From NCBI GenBank assembly GCA_964412845.1, contig CAYPQM010000002.1, positions 1-64,000 on the forward strand: 64,000 nt of DNA, in the 5' to 3' direction. This DNA is from JAWWPY01 sp964412845 (GTDB lineage Bacteria > Actinomycetota > Actinomycetes > Streptosporangiales > Streptosporangiaceae). The translations under genes and the position numbers were made by a program. Under the pieces are notes generated by a model. That model did no database searches. It was not told the origin of the DNA and worked only from the letters and a program-made list of their open reading frames with translations. This document shows positions 54,994 to 64,000 of the stretch, one piece after another (positions within the stretch are counted from its first letter, which is position 1; each line of letters opens with the position of its first letter).

Positions 54994-55968
54994 TTACGGG
55001 GTGGCTAAGGCTGTGGCCAGGTGCGCGACGACGGCGGTCGCGATCTGGTCCGCGGTTGCCCCGGCAATCAGCAGCGGGGCCAGTGCGGCGGCCAGCGCCT
55101 TCGCGTCGACGGCCGGGGGCTGCTGGATCTTGACGGCCAGTGCGTTGACGGCGTCGCGGGCCTGCTTGGCGTACAGGGCCGCGGCCCGGGCGCCGCCGTC
55201 GGCCCAGATCAGCGCGGCGTCGTCGTCGAACTGGCCATTCGCCGGGAAGTCAGCCGCGATCTCCGGCCACTTCTGGCCGATGGTGGCTGGGATGGTGCCC
55301 ATGAGGTCTCCGGAGGTGGTGGCGGTCGCTGTCGGCGTTTCCGCGCTGAGGAGGGTGAGGAGTTGCGCGACGGTGCCCCGGAAGGCGTTGTAGTCGAGCG
55401 CGCGACCGCCGTCGGTGGCCTGGTTGGTGTACTGGTACAGCGCGGGGGTCACACCGCCGTAGGCGTTCCAGCCCGAGGCCTTGTCCCCGGGGTACAGGTG
55501 CGTGGGGCTGCCGGCCCCCCCGGGGTAGGCCGAGGAGATGAGTCCCAGGCCGCGCGAGGTCAGGCCGCTCAGGCTCGGCGACCCGAGCTCCTGCCAGTAC
55601 CAGTGCGGGAGGTAGACCAGGCGCAGCCGCAGTCCCGCCGCCTTCGCCGCGTCGGCGTAGGCCAGCACCTGGCTCAGGGTGGGTTTGGACGAGCCGGACG
55701 GCTCGACGTCGAGCATGCCCGGCAGGGTCGGGTCGCCCACACACGCCTTGGTGTGCGCGATCTGCGCCGGGACGCTCTCGCTGGTCAGGAAGTGGTACCA
55801 GACGAAGGGCCGCTTCAGGCTCGCGGCCTGCCGCCGCCAGCCCTGGTACGCGGAGTCGGTGTAGTACGTGCCCTCGCTCGCCTTGGCGATGACGAAGGAG
55901 GCGGCCGCGAGGCGCGACAGGTCCAGCCCGGCCTGATAGGCGGAGATGTCGGGTCCGTGGATCGTCAC
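54994..55968 (-). CDS. GH25-like endolysin
   Basis: The 324-residue protein has a GH25-type domain: IHGPDISAYQAGLDLSRL (about 3-20), FVIAKASEGTYYTDSAY (about 25-41), the acidic DVEP motif (87-90), and WYWQELGSP. GH25 enzymes cut the muramic acid-glucosamine bond of peptidoglycan. The last 110 residues (about 215-324) are Ala-rich helices, perhaps for targeting or oligomerisation. GTG start overlaps the upstream stop. Confidence 0.8.
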   Translation of the reverse strand: MTIHGPDISAYQAGLDLSRLAAASFVIAKASEGTYYTDSAYQGWRRQAASLKRPFVWYHFLTSESVPAQIAHTKACVGDPTLPGMLDVEPSGSSKPTLSQVLAYADAAKAAGLRLRLVYLPHWYWQELGSPSLSGLTSRGLGLISSAYPGGAGSPTHLYPGDKASGWNAYGGVTPALYQYTNQATDGGRALDYNAFRGTVAQLLTLLSAETPTATATTSGDLMGTIPATIGQKWPEIAADFPANGQFDDDAALIWADGGARAAALYAKQARDAVNALAVKIQQPPAVDAKALAAALAPLLIAGATADQIATAVVAHLATALATP

Positions 55969-56294
55969 GGCGTGGCCTCCTGGGGCGGTTCGTCTCCTGC
56001 TGCGGGAAAAGGCCCTGCGAGTCGTGCGGCGGCGGCGATCCCGGCGGCCGAGATGCGGGCGGGGACCCGGGGATGGTGCCGCTTGCAGGTCTTGAACGGT
56101 GTGCCCGGGACCGGGTGGATGGCTGGCCGCCAGCAGCGCTTCGGGTGGTCCACGTGGCAGAGGTGCCGCTTGTAGTGGGCGGCAAGGGTGCCGATGATGG
56201 CGAGTTCGCCGAGGTCGGAGCCCATGCCGGACCACCACATGTACCAGTAGCCTGATCCGCTGTCCAGGCCGAGCACGTGCGCGAGCCAGTTCAC
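55965..56294 (-). CDS. Small lysis-cassette membrane protein
   Basis: The 109-residue protein starts MNWLAHVLGLDSGSGYWYMW and has one hydrophobic part (LGELAIIGTLAAHY), then CHVDHPKRC and CKRHHP motifs. I recognise this type from actinophage genomes beside lysis genes. Function is not established. GTG start at 56294. Confidence 0.6.
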   Translation of the reverse strand: MNWLAHVLGLDSGSGYWYMWWSGMGSDLGELAIIGTLAAHYKRHLCHVDHPKRCWRPAIHPVPGTPFKTCKRHHPRVPARISAAGIAAAARLAGPFPAAGDEPPQEATP

Positions 56295-56737
56295 GCCGGC
56301 TCGTCTCTGGCCGGCACGAACTCGGCCGCGGCGTCAGAGCCGTCGCGTCGCCACCGGTTGGCCTCCCAGAGCGCCGCAGGCAGCACGTGGATGCCGTAGT
56401 GGGTCCGGTGGTGCGCCGCGCACAGCACCTCCAGGTTCCCCGGGGACTCAGCCCAGGCCTGGAAATCCTCGTCGGAGTTGAAGTGCAGCCCCAGGGCTCG
56501 TTCGATCTTGTGCGGGTCGGTGTGGTTGATCTGGGAGAACTCCACGTGGGTGTGGTGGAGCTCCGGCGTGCCGTCGCAGAGGTCGTCGTCGATGACACAC
56601 TTCCACAGGCCCTGGCGCTTCAGCCGGGCCTTCGCGGCTTCGAACAGGTGGTAATGGGGGTCGTTCTCGCGCGGGGCGTGTTCGGGGATGTGCGTCAGCA
56701 GATGCACTGTCTGGCGCTGGTCGTGGGCCGCGGTCAT
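56291..56737 (-). CDS. HNH-like endonuclease
   Basis: The 148-residue protein has the HNH-like pattern ELHHTHVEFSQIN (about 60-72), with LEVLCAAHHRTHYGIHVLP (about 102-120) supplying the downstream His residues. A cysteine (CVIDDDLCDG) precedes. Small HNH enzymes are frequent in actinophage late regions, where some act in packaging. This one sits between tail and lysis genes. Confidence 0.65.
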   Translation of the reverse strand: MTAAHDQRQTVHLLTHIPEHAPRENDPHYHLFEAAKARLKRQGLWKCVIDDDLCDGTPELHHTHVEFSQINHTDPHKIERALGLHFNSDEDFQAWAESPGNLEVLCAAHHRTHYGIHVLPAALWEANRWRRDGSDAAAEFVPARDEPA

Positions 56738-56776
56738 CGTGGTCCTGCCTGGAATTCGACTGTGGAGAGAACTTGG

Positions 56777-57313
56777 CTACGAATGCAGCCAGAACAGCGT
56801 GAAAGTCGATGTGATGTCCGAAGACGTGAAGGTGTTCAGCGGGCTTCCAGTGCTTTGCGACACGTACAGTTCGACATAGTCTCCTACGTTCAGGAAGACG
56901 GGCATCGAAACTGCCGGATATGCGGTTGCGTTTCCTGTGGACACCGGTGGTGCAAAGGTCGTGGTCCCCTGGATCACCGTGCCGTTCTTCGCGAACTTCA
57001 CGCCTCGTGCGCTCGTACTGCTCGACGCGAAAGCGCCGCATCCAGCAAGCATGTACCAGCCGGCCACCTGGGCCGTGATCCTGGTGTTGTTGACCGAGTT
57101 GCTGTGCTGATTGTCGGTATCGAGATTCGATCCGTCATAGTTGACCGGAGCCCAGATGCCGCTGGGGATGGACTGTGTGGCGATCTGATACACGGAGGCG
57201 GCCGGAACCGCTGTCAGAAAAGAGTTGCTGGCGGCAGGGCCCGCATTCCACAGAGCACCGGTCACCAGATTTCCCGGGGCTTGGTTTGCACTGACGGGGA
57301 CTGTCCGGGGCAC
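56777..57313 (-). CDS. C1q-like tail tip/receptor-binding protein
   Basis: The 178-residue protein has a jelly-roll pattern like C1q/TNF heads: IATQSIPSGIWAPVNYDGSN, NNTRITAQVAGWYMLAGCGA, VFLNVGDYVELYVSQS. This type is found in many actinophage minor tail proteins. AAGGAGGGTATC precedes the GTG at 57313. It probably forms the distal receptor-binding part of the tail. Confidence 0.7.
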   Translation of the reverse strand: MPRTVPVSANQAPGNLVTGALWNAGPAASNSFLTAVPAASVYQIATQSIPSGIWAPVNYDGSNLDTDNQHSNSVNNTRITAQVAGWYMLAGCGAFASSSTSARGVKFAKNGTVIQGTTTFAPPVSTGNATAYPAVSMPVFLNVGDYVELYVSQSTGSPLNTFTSSDITSTFTLFWLHS

Positions 57314-57393
57314 GATACCCTCCTTTTTCTGTATTTCGCCGCAGGCACAAATGCGCCCCGCACGGCATGTGCGGGGCGCTGAAGTGCTTGGGA

Positions 57394-60192
57394 TTAGTAG
57401 GCGAATTGGGCGGTATCGAATACCGCGAACGCGTCGTAGACGGTAGAACTGGTGACCCCGGCTGGCATCGGCTCGCAGACGGCAGCGCTGACTGCGTGGT
57501 TCTGCGTGAGGTTCGCGGTCAGCGTGATGGTCACCGAGGTGTAGCCGGGCGACGTCACCGGAACCCCGCCGGTTGCGATCGTCACGGTCTCCTGCGTCCC
57601 GGCGCCGAGGTCCAGGACGAGCTGCTGGCCTCCGCACAGGGTGCCCGCGGCCGGGTTGGTCGCTGCGTCGGCCAGCGGGTTGAGCACGATGGTGTTCGCG
57701 CCGGCGCTCGCCGGGTTCTTCAGCGTGGCGTGGATCGATGTGAAGACCGCATAGGGCGTCGTGGTGAACGGGCTGATCTGGAACGAGCTGGTCCAGTTCC
57801 CGCTGTCGTCGCCGGAGTGCGTGATCTGCTCGATGAAGCCGTCCATAGTGATCATCGGTGCAGGCGATGGCGGGCGGCGGTTGATCCGAACGCGCTGGCC
57901 GAGGTCCAGCGCGAGCACGCTCGGGAAGAGGGCCGGGTTGGACCCCAGATCCACCAGCAGCTGCGAGATCCGCGGGTGGGGGTCCTTGTACCTCGACAGG
58001 TGGAAGTTTGCTGCGTCCTGGCATTCGAAGCCCGACGAGGACTGGTTGTTCCGGGTCATCGTGCGGGTGCCGTAGGCGGCCTGGCTGGCTGCGTTCGCCG
58101 CGGAGAATTCCTGGTTGGTCGACGACTGCGTGACCACGATCGCGTTCGAGATGTGCGTCGTGTCGTCGTCGATCGTCAGGGACGTGTACGGCAGCTCCCC
58201 GGCGTTCTCACCGAACGTCGCCACGGGGGTCGTCGCCAGGTAGCGACGGCTGCGCGCCTGGAACGTGAGGGCTCCCCCGGCGGCGATGAAGTGCTGGCCG
58301 GCCTCGGTGTTGACGACGTCCTGCAGAGCACTGAGAGCGTCGGATCCGCTGATGTCGTTGCAGGGGCCCATGCTCAGCGTCGAGCCGGTGTCGATGCTCG
58401 TGGGCCCGGTGTAGCCGCCGTATCCGGCGATCCGGGCGTAGCGGCTGCCCGAGGACTCCCCGGTGAAAGCGGTACGCCATGCGCTGTACAGGTTCGCGAT
58501 CTGGCCGTTGGTCAGGACCGTGGGCCACTGGGCGTAGTGCGCGAGGTCTCCGGCGAAGTTGCTGCCGATGGCGCCGCTGAGCGGCCACATGCTGCCGCCG
58601 ATGGATTCGTACGTGGCATTGGTCGGGTGCACGTCGAAGCCGCCGGAGGAGCCGGTGGCGACGTTCCCGTCGATCCAGAGGTTGACGGTCTGGCCGTTCG
58701 CCGACATCGTGATGAAGACCAGGTGCCAGTTGCCGTCGTTGGCCGTGACCGAGGTGTTGGTGACGCTGACTGAATGGTTGGCGGCGTTGTTGACCTGGAC
58801 GAACAGCTGGGTTCCGGACGTGATCAGGTTGACGTTCCAGAAGTCGTTGAACAGCCCGCTCACGGCGCCCGGGGTGGCGCCCGCGAGGGCGTTGCCGCCC
58901 GCGGAGGTGGTGGTCGACCGGAACGCGATCATCCGGGTGAATCCGCCGGAGGGGACCCCGTTGATCCCGGCGGGACGCAGGTCCACGACGGTGCCGCCCG
59001 CAGTCGGGTTGGCGACGTTCAGCACGGGCCCGTCGGCGCCGAGGAAGGTACCGGCAGGCGTTGCCGAGGTGATCGACGTTCCTGGGGTCAGGATTCCTGT
59101 GCCCGTGGTTGAGCTGTAGGTCCCAGCAGCCGCCTTGCGGCCGGCCTGCTCGGCGAAGGTCGTCGCGCCCTGAGGGTCGTCGAGGCGGAAGAACCAGTCG
59201 GGGCCGAGCTTGGTGACCTCGTGCGTGAAGCAGTCGGTGAGCGTGCTCTGTGACAGCTGGGCCATGGCGTCGACGGCGACCGGGACGACGAGCCCGTAGG
59301 TGCCGCTGTACATCCACGACTGCGGGTAGCGCTCGATCATGCCGGCGTACACGGGGTACAGCTGGCCCGGCGTCGCGAAGGCCGAGGCGGTGGCCGCCTG
59401 CTCGAGCTGCATGCCGTCGGCCTGGAATGTCCAGTTCGAGCCGGGCGCGGTGGTCAGGGTGGCGCCGAAGGTGAGCGCAACCGCGCCGGCCGGGACGGTG
59501 CCGGTCTGGGTGACGGTGGTCCAGGTTGCCGTCGGCGAGCCGGTCAGCGTGACCGTGGAGGCGGTCGTGGTCGCGATGGTGGCGCCGCCGATGCCCTGCC
59601 ACAGCAGGAACGGCGTGATCACCGGGTTGGCGCCGGTCGTGGCCGACCGGACGTGCCGGGTGATGGTGTACTGCGTGCCCGGGGTGGCCAGGATCGAGGT
59701 GGGACCGAACGCGATCAGCACCTGCCCGGTCGTGGCCGCGCCTGCGACCGGCACTTGCCAGACCTGCGTGCCCTGCCAGGCGGACGCCGATGCCGCGACG
59801 ACGGGCGTCGCGTAGGCGCCGGTCACCAGCGATGAGGACGCCCCTGGGCTCAGGGGCGTGACCTCGCCGCCGGTGGCGACGTCGCCGTCGAGCAGGTTGA
59901 CGCTCGGCGGCCAGTAGGCCCGCATGCGCCAGCCGCGGAACGGCACGACACCGGGCGCGAACGGGCTGGCGTTGTTGAACGGGTCGAGGTAGCCGTCCGT
60001 GTTCGTCCAGGAGCCGTTGAACTCTGCGGGCTGGACCTGGTCGAGCTCGTACTGCTTGCCCCGCATCGTGGACCAGGGCCCGTACAGTCGCGGCGTCAGA
60101 TCGGTGTAGTAGGAGGCTGCGGTGTTGAAGTAGGGGTTGGAGCCGAAAGCGGCCTCGCCCCGGAGGTTCGGCCAGTTCGTGTTGATGGCCAT
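57394..60192 (-). CDS. Minor tail protein with LamG-like domain
   Basis: The 932-residue protein starts with a tail-baseplate-like region (about 1-90, WTNTDGYLDPFNNASPFAPG). Carbohydrate-binding-like modules rich in Ser/Thr/Gly follow, then a LamG/ConA-like domain (FTRMIAFRSTTTSAGGNALA, DGNWHLVFITMSANGQTVNL WIDGNVATGS, about 420-560). A C-terminal third follows. Directly downstream of the tape measure gene, as baseplate and minor tail genes usually are. Confidence 0.8.
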   Translation of the reverse strand: MAINTNWPNLRGEAAFGSNPYFNTAASYYTDLTPRLYGPWSTMRGKQYELDQVQPAEFNGSWTNTDGYLDPFNNASPFAPGVVPFRGWRMRAYWPPSVNLLDGDVATGGEVTPLSPGASSSLVTGAYATPVVAASASAWQGTQVWQVPVAGAATTGQVLIAFGPTSILATPGTQYTITRHVRSATTGANPVITPFLLWQGIGGATIATTTASTVTLTGSPTATWTTVTQTGTVPAGAVALTFGATLTTAPGSNWTFQADGMQLEQAATASAFATPGQLYPVYAGMIERYPQSWMYSGTYGLVVPVAVDAMAQLSQSTLTDCFTHEVTKLGPDWFFRLDDPQGATTFAEQAGRKAAAGTYSSTTGTGILTPGTSITSATPAGTFLGADGPVLNVANPTAGGTVVDLRPAGINGVPSGGFTRMIAFRSTTTSAGGNALAGATPGAVSGLFNDFWNVNLITSGTQLFVQVNNAANHSVSVTNTSVTANDGNWHLVFITMSANGQTVNLWIDGNVATGSSGGFDVHPTNATYESIGGSMWPLSGAIGSNFAGDLAHYAQWPTVLTNGQIANLYSAWRTAFTGESSGSRYARIAGYGGYTGPTSIDTGSTLSMGPCNDISGSDALSALQDVVNTEAGQHFIAAGGALTFQARSRRYLATTPVATFGENAGELPYTSLTIDDDTTHISNAIVVTQSSTNQEFSAANAASQAAYGTRTMTRNNQSSSGFECQDAANFHLSRYKDPHPRISQLLVDLGSNPALFPSVLALDLGQRVRINRRPPSPAPMITMDGFIEQITHSGDDSGNWTSSFQISPFTTTPYAVFTSIHATLKNPASAGANTIVLNPLADAATNPAAGTLCGGQQLVLDLGAGTQETVTIATGGVPVTSPGYTSVTITLTANLTQNHAVSAAVCEPMPAGVTSSTVYDAFAVFDTAQFAY

Positions 60193-60201
60193 GGTGCCCC
60201 C

Positions 60202-63200
60202 TCAGCGCTTGTAGGCGGTGTACGAGGTGGAGTTGCGGCCGCCGAGCTGAAGCATTTGCGTCTGCATCAGGTTGCGGAGATCGCGTTCGGCCAGGACGGA
60301 GCCTGCGATGTAGATGTTGTTGACGTAGACCGGCGCGCCCCCGCCCGAGGCGGTTGAGACCATGGGCCCGGCGCCGCCGCCCTTCGAGGCGGCAGCCAGC
60401 ATGTCGTTGGACAGGACGAACTCGCCGCCGTGGACGATGGCCAGCTGCGGCGCGCCCTTGGGCCCGGGCACGTAGCCGCCGACGTCGTAGGACGCCATGC
60501 GCGACTGGCCCTTGCCGTGGCCGACGGTGTTGCCGCCGACTACCACCACGCCGCTCGCGGCGAGCATCTTCTGGATGTCGGTCATACCGGTGACGCTGAC
60601 GTTGAGGTTGGTCTGGATGTCCGGCGGGATCAGGCCCAGGGTGTCGATGTACGCCTGGACCTTCTTGCGGGTCGACTCGGAGGTCGAGGAGGTGTTGACC
60701 AGGGCCTGGATTTGGTCCTTCAGCGCCTGGGTGGCCGCCGGGATGCCCATCTTCCCGTTCTTGATGTTGTCGTTGTAGACGTCGACTGCACCTTGAGCGG
60801 CCTGTCGGAGGGCGTCCCGGTTGGCCAGGGCGGCATCGCTGTTCCCGGTCAGCGCACTACCGTTGTCGATCAGGGCCTGCCGGACGTTCTTGAGCTGCTT
60901 CTGGAAGTTGTCCATGGCACCGGACATCTCGAGCCCGGCGGTCATGGTCTGCTGCGCCTGGGTAACGCCGTCGATCGCGCTCGCGGTGTCATCCGCGGCA
61001 GCAGTCGTCTGGCCCAACGCCGCGTCCTGGCCTTGCAGAGCATCGGTGGCGTTCTGGGTGCTGGTGGCGGCGGTTGCCTGCTGGGCGGCCTGGCGGTCCA
61101 GGGCGGCGAAGTACTGTGGGAAGTCTTTCGCGGTGTTGATCAGTGCCTTGCCGTTCTTGTCGGTAGCGGCAGTGATCTGATCCATGATCGACTTTGCTCG
61201 GTCGCCGTTGCCGCTGGCCACGAGGTTTGCCAGGGCGCCGTCGTAGTTCTTCGTCATCGACGCCCCGCCACCCATTTGCTGGCTGAGCTTGCCGATTACG
61301 ATCCCGAACTGCGCCATCGGTTCGGTGTCGGCGCTGACCTTCAACCCCAGGCCGCTCATCAAACGGGTGACTTCGGCTCCCGAGCCGGCGAGCGCGGTAC
61401 AGGCGTCGGAGGAGTCCATCAGCGCCACGGTCAGTTGGTCGACGCTGGGCCCCGCCTTGCTCGCTTCCCCCGTCAAATCGTTGAGCCACTTGCCGAGCCC
61501 GATGCCCGCCACTACAACGGCGCCGATGACGGGGAGGGACCGGCCGAGGGTACCCACCAGGCCGCCGATGCCGCTCGCTCCGGCCGCGGTCTCGGCTGCG
61601 GTGGTGCTGGCCACGGTCTCGGCGGTGAAGGTCTTCATACCGATGCCGGCGGCGGCCAGTCGCAGCTTCAGGGCATCGAGCGCTTCTTCCCCGAGCACCA
61701 GCTTGAGGACGAAGCCAGCGAATGCAACGCTCGTTTCGAGGATGCCGCGGAGCAGGGACACCATCAGCGCGGCCGAGGTCGTCAGGATCTTGGCGGTGAA
61801 AACCGCCAGCTGGGTGCTGCCTTCGACGACCGTCTTGATCAGCGCCGTGGTCATGCTCTTGACCCACATGCCCAGGGCCATCAGCAGGACGCCGCCGATC
61901 ACCATGGCGAGGCCTTCGACGACCTTCTTGTGCCGGGCCAACAGGCTCATACCCGACTCGAGCACGGGGATGAGCACGGAGCCGATCTTGATGGCCGTGG
62001 CCGCAACTTCTTGCTTCAGCTGCTCGATCTTGAAGTTGAAGCCCGCGGTGATCGTGCCCCAGTTCTCGATGTCCTTGCCAGCGTGCTGCGACGCCTCGGA
62101 GATCGTCTTGACGTTCTGGGTGTAGGCAGCGAGGTTGATGCCCCCGATCTGCAACGCGGTGTTGGTGTCCATCTGATCGCCGAGCATGTGCCGCAGCAGC
62201 CCGGCGTAGGTCTGGACGTCGGTGCCGCCACCGCGCAGCGCGAGGTTGAAGCTGCTCGCGTTCTTGTAGTTGGTCAGGAATTGCGAACCCATCGCCTGAA
62301 GGTTCGGCGGCATCTCCTTGATCGCGGCGCTGTAGTCCTTCGTGGAGATCGTGCCGCTCACGACCTCCGTCGAGAGGTTCTTCAGGGCGGCCGGCATCGA
62401 CTGGAGCATCGTCTGCAAGCCCTGCGCGGCGTCCTTGGAGCTCGCGAAGGTCTGGACCAGGTACTTCCCGTCCGGACCCATGTGGTTCAAGATCGCCTGG
62501 TTGACGATCTCGAGCGTGCCCGTCAGGCCCCTGCTGCCGAGGTTCTCCTGCAGGTCCGTGCTGGAGACGCCCATCTGGTTCATCCACTTGATCGCGATCG
62601 CGTTGGGCGTCTGCAGCGAGCTGATCGTGTGGCCGAGCATCTGGGTTGCCTGGTCAGCGGAGGTTCCCTGGCGTGTCATCTCGGACATGGCGCCGAGCAC
62701 CTCGGCCAGGCTGATCCCTGCGGCGTGGGCCTGTGGCAGCACGGAGTGCAGGGCCCCGGCGAAAGCCTGCATGCTCGTCTTGCCGAGGGACACGGCCGCG
62801 ACGATCTGGTTCATCACCGGGACGGCCGTCTTGCCGGTGGTGTCCCCCATGGCGGTCAGCGCCGTGGTCAGCGCGTTCGCGACCGTCACGACGTCGGCGC
62901 CCTCGGCGCGCGCGCCCTCGGCGGCAACATTCAGGACATTGATGCCCTGGGCACCGTGGTAGCCCGCGGACTCCACGTAGTACATGGCGTCGGCCAGCTG
63001 CTTCGTGGAGGTGGCCGTGGTGACGGCCATCTTCAGCATCTGGTCGGAGACGTCCGCGATCGGGCCGACGAGCCGTCCGTGAACGATGCTGCCGGTCTCG
63101 CCCGCGGACGTGACGAGCTTGGTCATCGACTGCTGCCAGTCGCCGGCCAATTTGACGCTGACGGCCGCAACGCCCACCCCGGCCGCGGCAACCATCCCGC

Positions 63201-63342
63201 CGACCTTGGTCATCGCCGGGCCGAGGCCGCCCATCTTGTTGATGAGCGACTCGCCCTCGACGCCGACCGCCTTGAGCTCGCTCTTCAGCGGCCCGGACAG
63301 CAGGGTGAGCTTGATGAAGAGATCGGCAACCTCGGCAGCCAC
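60202..63342 (-). CDS. Tail tape measure protein
   Basis: The 1046-residue protein has the PhageMin_Tail/TP901 core (MLKMAVTTATSTKQLADAMY YVESAGYHGAQGINVLNVAA, ALHSVLPQAHAAGISLAEVL, about 90-240). Hydrophobic segments occur about 455-620 and an Ala/Gln-rich helical region about 820-900. Length sets tail length, here probably about 150 nm by the usual 1.5 Angstrom per residue rule (inference). GTG start at 63342. A long tail of siphovirus type is indicated. Confidence 0.9.
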   Translation of the reverse strand: MAAEVADLFIKLTLLSGPLKSELKAVGVEGESLINKMGGLGPAMTKVGGMVAAAGVGVAAVSVKLAGDWQQSMTKLVTSAGETGSIVHGRLVGPIADVSDQMLKMAVTTATSTKQLADAMYYVESAGYHGAQGINVLNVAAEGARAEGADVVTVANALTTALTAMGDTTGKTAVPVMNQIVAAVSLGKTSMQAFAGALHSVLPQAHAAGISLAEVLGAMSEMTRQGTSADQATQMLGHTISSLQTPNAIAIKWMNQMGVSSTDLQENLGSRGLTGTLEIVNQAILNHMGPDGKYLVQTFASSKDAAQGLQTMLQSMPAALKNLSTEVVSGTISTKDYSAAIKEMPPNLQAMGSQFLTNYKNASSFNLALRGGGTDVQTYAGLLRHMLGDQMDTNTALQIGGINLAAYTQNVKTISEASQHAGKDIENWGTITAGFNFKIEQLKQEVAATAIKIGSVLIPVLESGMSLLARHKKVVEGLAMVIGGVLLMALGMWVKSMTTALIKTVVEGSTQLAVFTAKILTTSAALMVSLLRGILETSVAFAGFVLKLVLGEEALDALKLRLAAAGIGMKTFTAETVASTTAAETAAGASGIGGLVGTLGRSLPVIGAVVVAGIGLGKWLNDLTGEASKAGPSVDQLTVALMDSSDACTALAGSGAEVTRLMSGLGLKVSADTEPMAQFGIVIGKLSQQMGGGASMTKNYDGALANLVASGNGDRAKSIMDQITAATDKNGKALINTAKDFPQYFAALDRQAAQQATAATSTQNATDALQGQDAALGQTTAAADDTASAIDGVTQAQQTMTAGLEMSGAMDNFQKQLKNVRQALIDNGSALTGNSDAALANRDALRQAAQGAVDVYNDNIKNGKMGIPAATQALKDQIQALVNTSSTSESTRKKVQAYIDTLGLIPPDIQTNLNVSVTGMTDIQKMLAASGVVVVGGNTVGHGKGQSRMASYDVGGYVPGPKGAPQLAIVHGGEFVLSNDMLAAASKGGGAGPMVSTASGGGAPVYVNNIYIAGSVLAERDLRNLMQTQMLQLGGRNSTSYTAYKR

Positions 63343-63396
63343 GGCGCCCCCTCACGGATGTCGTCGACGTCCGCGAGGCGCGGCGGTGAGGGGCGA

Positions 63397-63864
63397 TCAG
63401 ATGAGCGTTTTCCAGCCGGCGCCGAAGTTCTTGGCGTAGATCAGCGAGGCCGGGACGCCCATGGCGAAGCGGAAGGCCGGCTGGAGGAAGGGATACTTAG
63501 CGCCGTTGACCAGGCCGGCGACTTCCAGGTAGTAGCCGTACTTGTTGGCCGGCGTCTTCGAGCCGTACGACGAGGGGAAGCCGACAGCGGTCCCGACCAG
63601 GATCTCCAGGGTGTCGCCGACCGTGCGTACCGCGGTGTGGGTGATCGCGCGTCGCAGGTTGCCGGAGATGACTGCCGGGCCTTCGCCGGGCAGCGCTGGG
63701 GTCCGGGTACCGACCTTGTGGGCCCCGTTGCTGGCGTTGATCTTTGCCTGCTTCTCGATCGTCAGCGCCAGCTCTGTCAGGGTCTTGGCGGACTTTCTGC
63801 GGGTTTCGGCTGCGATCTCGGTGCAGAGCTTCGTGAACACACCCGGCGTGAGTTCGGTGGCCAA
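63397..63864 (-). CDS. HK97 gp10-like tail-completion protein
   Basis: The 155-residue protein has the gp10-like features: helical N-terminus (about 5-45), TPALPGEGPAVISGNLRRAI (about 53-72), LEILVGTAVGFPSSYGSKTP and YGYYLEVAGLVNGAKYPFLQPAF (about 109-131). Family members join head and tail. The TTG start at 63864 follows GAGGTGG. No major tail gene lies between it and the tape measure gene, which departs from the usual order. Confidence 0.65.
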   Translation of the reverse strand: MATELTPGVFTKLCTEIAAETRRKSAKTLTELALTIEKQAKINASNGAHKVGTRTPALPGEGPAVISGNLRRAITHTAVRTVGDTLEILVGTAVGFPSSYGSKTPANKYGYYLEVAGLVNGAKYPFLQPAFRFAMGVPASLIYAKNFGAGWKTLI

Positions 63865-63865
63865 G

Positions 63866-64000
63866 TCACCACCTCACTTCGGTCGCTCCTGGCTTCTGCT
63901 GGGCGCTGCGGTGAGCACGTTCCGCGGCGGCGTTGTTCGCGCGGCGCCCCTCCATGAGGAAGATCCAGCAGACTTGCCGCACGTAGTGCGGAGTGGCTTG
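63866..64000 (-). CDS. C-terminal fragment of an upstream tail gene
   Basis: An open frame entering from the right edge encodes ATPHYVRQVCWIFLMEGRRA and ends in a basic, Gln-rich tail. The stop is 1 bp before the TTG of the gp10-like gene. The rest lies outside the window, so identity is uncertain; a tail assembly protein is possible. Confidence 0.5.
   Translation of the reverse strand, partial: QATPHYVRQVCWIFLMEGRRANNAAAERAHRSAQQKPGATEVRW

Noticed and set aside
60430..63957. A 1175-residue open frame on the plus strand
   Set aside because: It is the antisense shadow of the tape measure and gp10-like genes, with shadow-type composition rich in His, Asp, Gly and Val and no ribosome site.

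Overview
The window is high-G+C actinobacterial DNA (Streptomyces-like). It carries DUF2637, DUF6907, DUF6292 and DUF6745 proteins, a BldN-type sigma factor and tightly overlapping ATGA/GTGA gene junctions. I read most of it as one large temperate actinophage or phage-plasmid, because the tail and lysis genes, integrase, immunity region and early genes follow one another in the usual actinophage order, here mirrored.

Layout from right to left. 64.0-53.9 kb: late genes read leftward (gp10-like connector, tape measure, large LamG-type minor tail protein, C1q-like tail tip protein, HNH, small lysis-cassette protein, GH25 endolysin, coiled-coil membrane protein, collagen-like membrane protein), ending at a strong hairpin. 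53.8-48.5 kb: a cargo block (XRE/TPR regulator plus HFCD flavoprotein, cytochrome P450, HxlR-like regulator, small proteins). 48.5-46.9 kb: tyrosine integrase next to a tRNA-3'-end-like core flanked on both sides by a repeated 10-mer, which looks like an unsplit attP. 46.9-46.1 kb: divergent immunity regulators with shared operators.

46.1-17.8 kb: a long leftward early/accessory region made of several tightly coupled operons. It holds a PD-(D/E)XK exonuclease with a candidate annealing protein, a BldN-like sigma factor, a short GntR regulator, a cytosine methyltransferase, a RusA resolvase, three proteins with RNA-polymerase alpha-CTD-like folds, a replication initiator whose own gene contains eight palindromic iterons and DnaA boxes, three tandem DUF6745 paralogues, a DnaB-like ATPase lacking the Walker A lysine, and many small unknown proteins.

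17.8-8.4 kb: a hyaluronan-synthase-like glycosyltransferase, a Nudix hydrolase, a rightward run of zinc-ribbon proteins with a repeated intergenic hairpin, a Phd-like antitoxin pair, and three autonomous promoter-gene-terminator cassettes that share a near-identical 84-bp promoter module. 8.4-0 kb: plasmid/AICE-like functions (GntR regulator with recognisable operators, excisionase-like HTH, DUF2637/SpdB-like membrane protein, a second initiator-like gene with tandem repeats) and a two-gene RiPP-like locus (Asp-rich peptide plus isoaspartyl-methyltransferase homologue).

Because both putative arms of the attachment site sit around the core, and lysis and integrase genes are contiguous, the sequence looks unintegrated (virion DNA or an extrachromosomal prophage). 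Functions rest on motif recognition only; no database search was possible.
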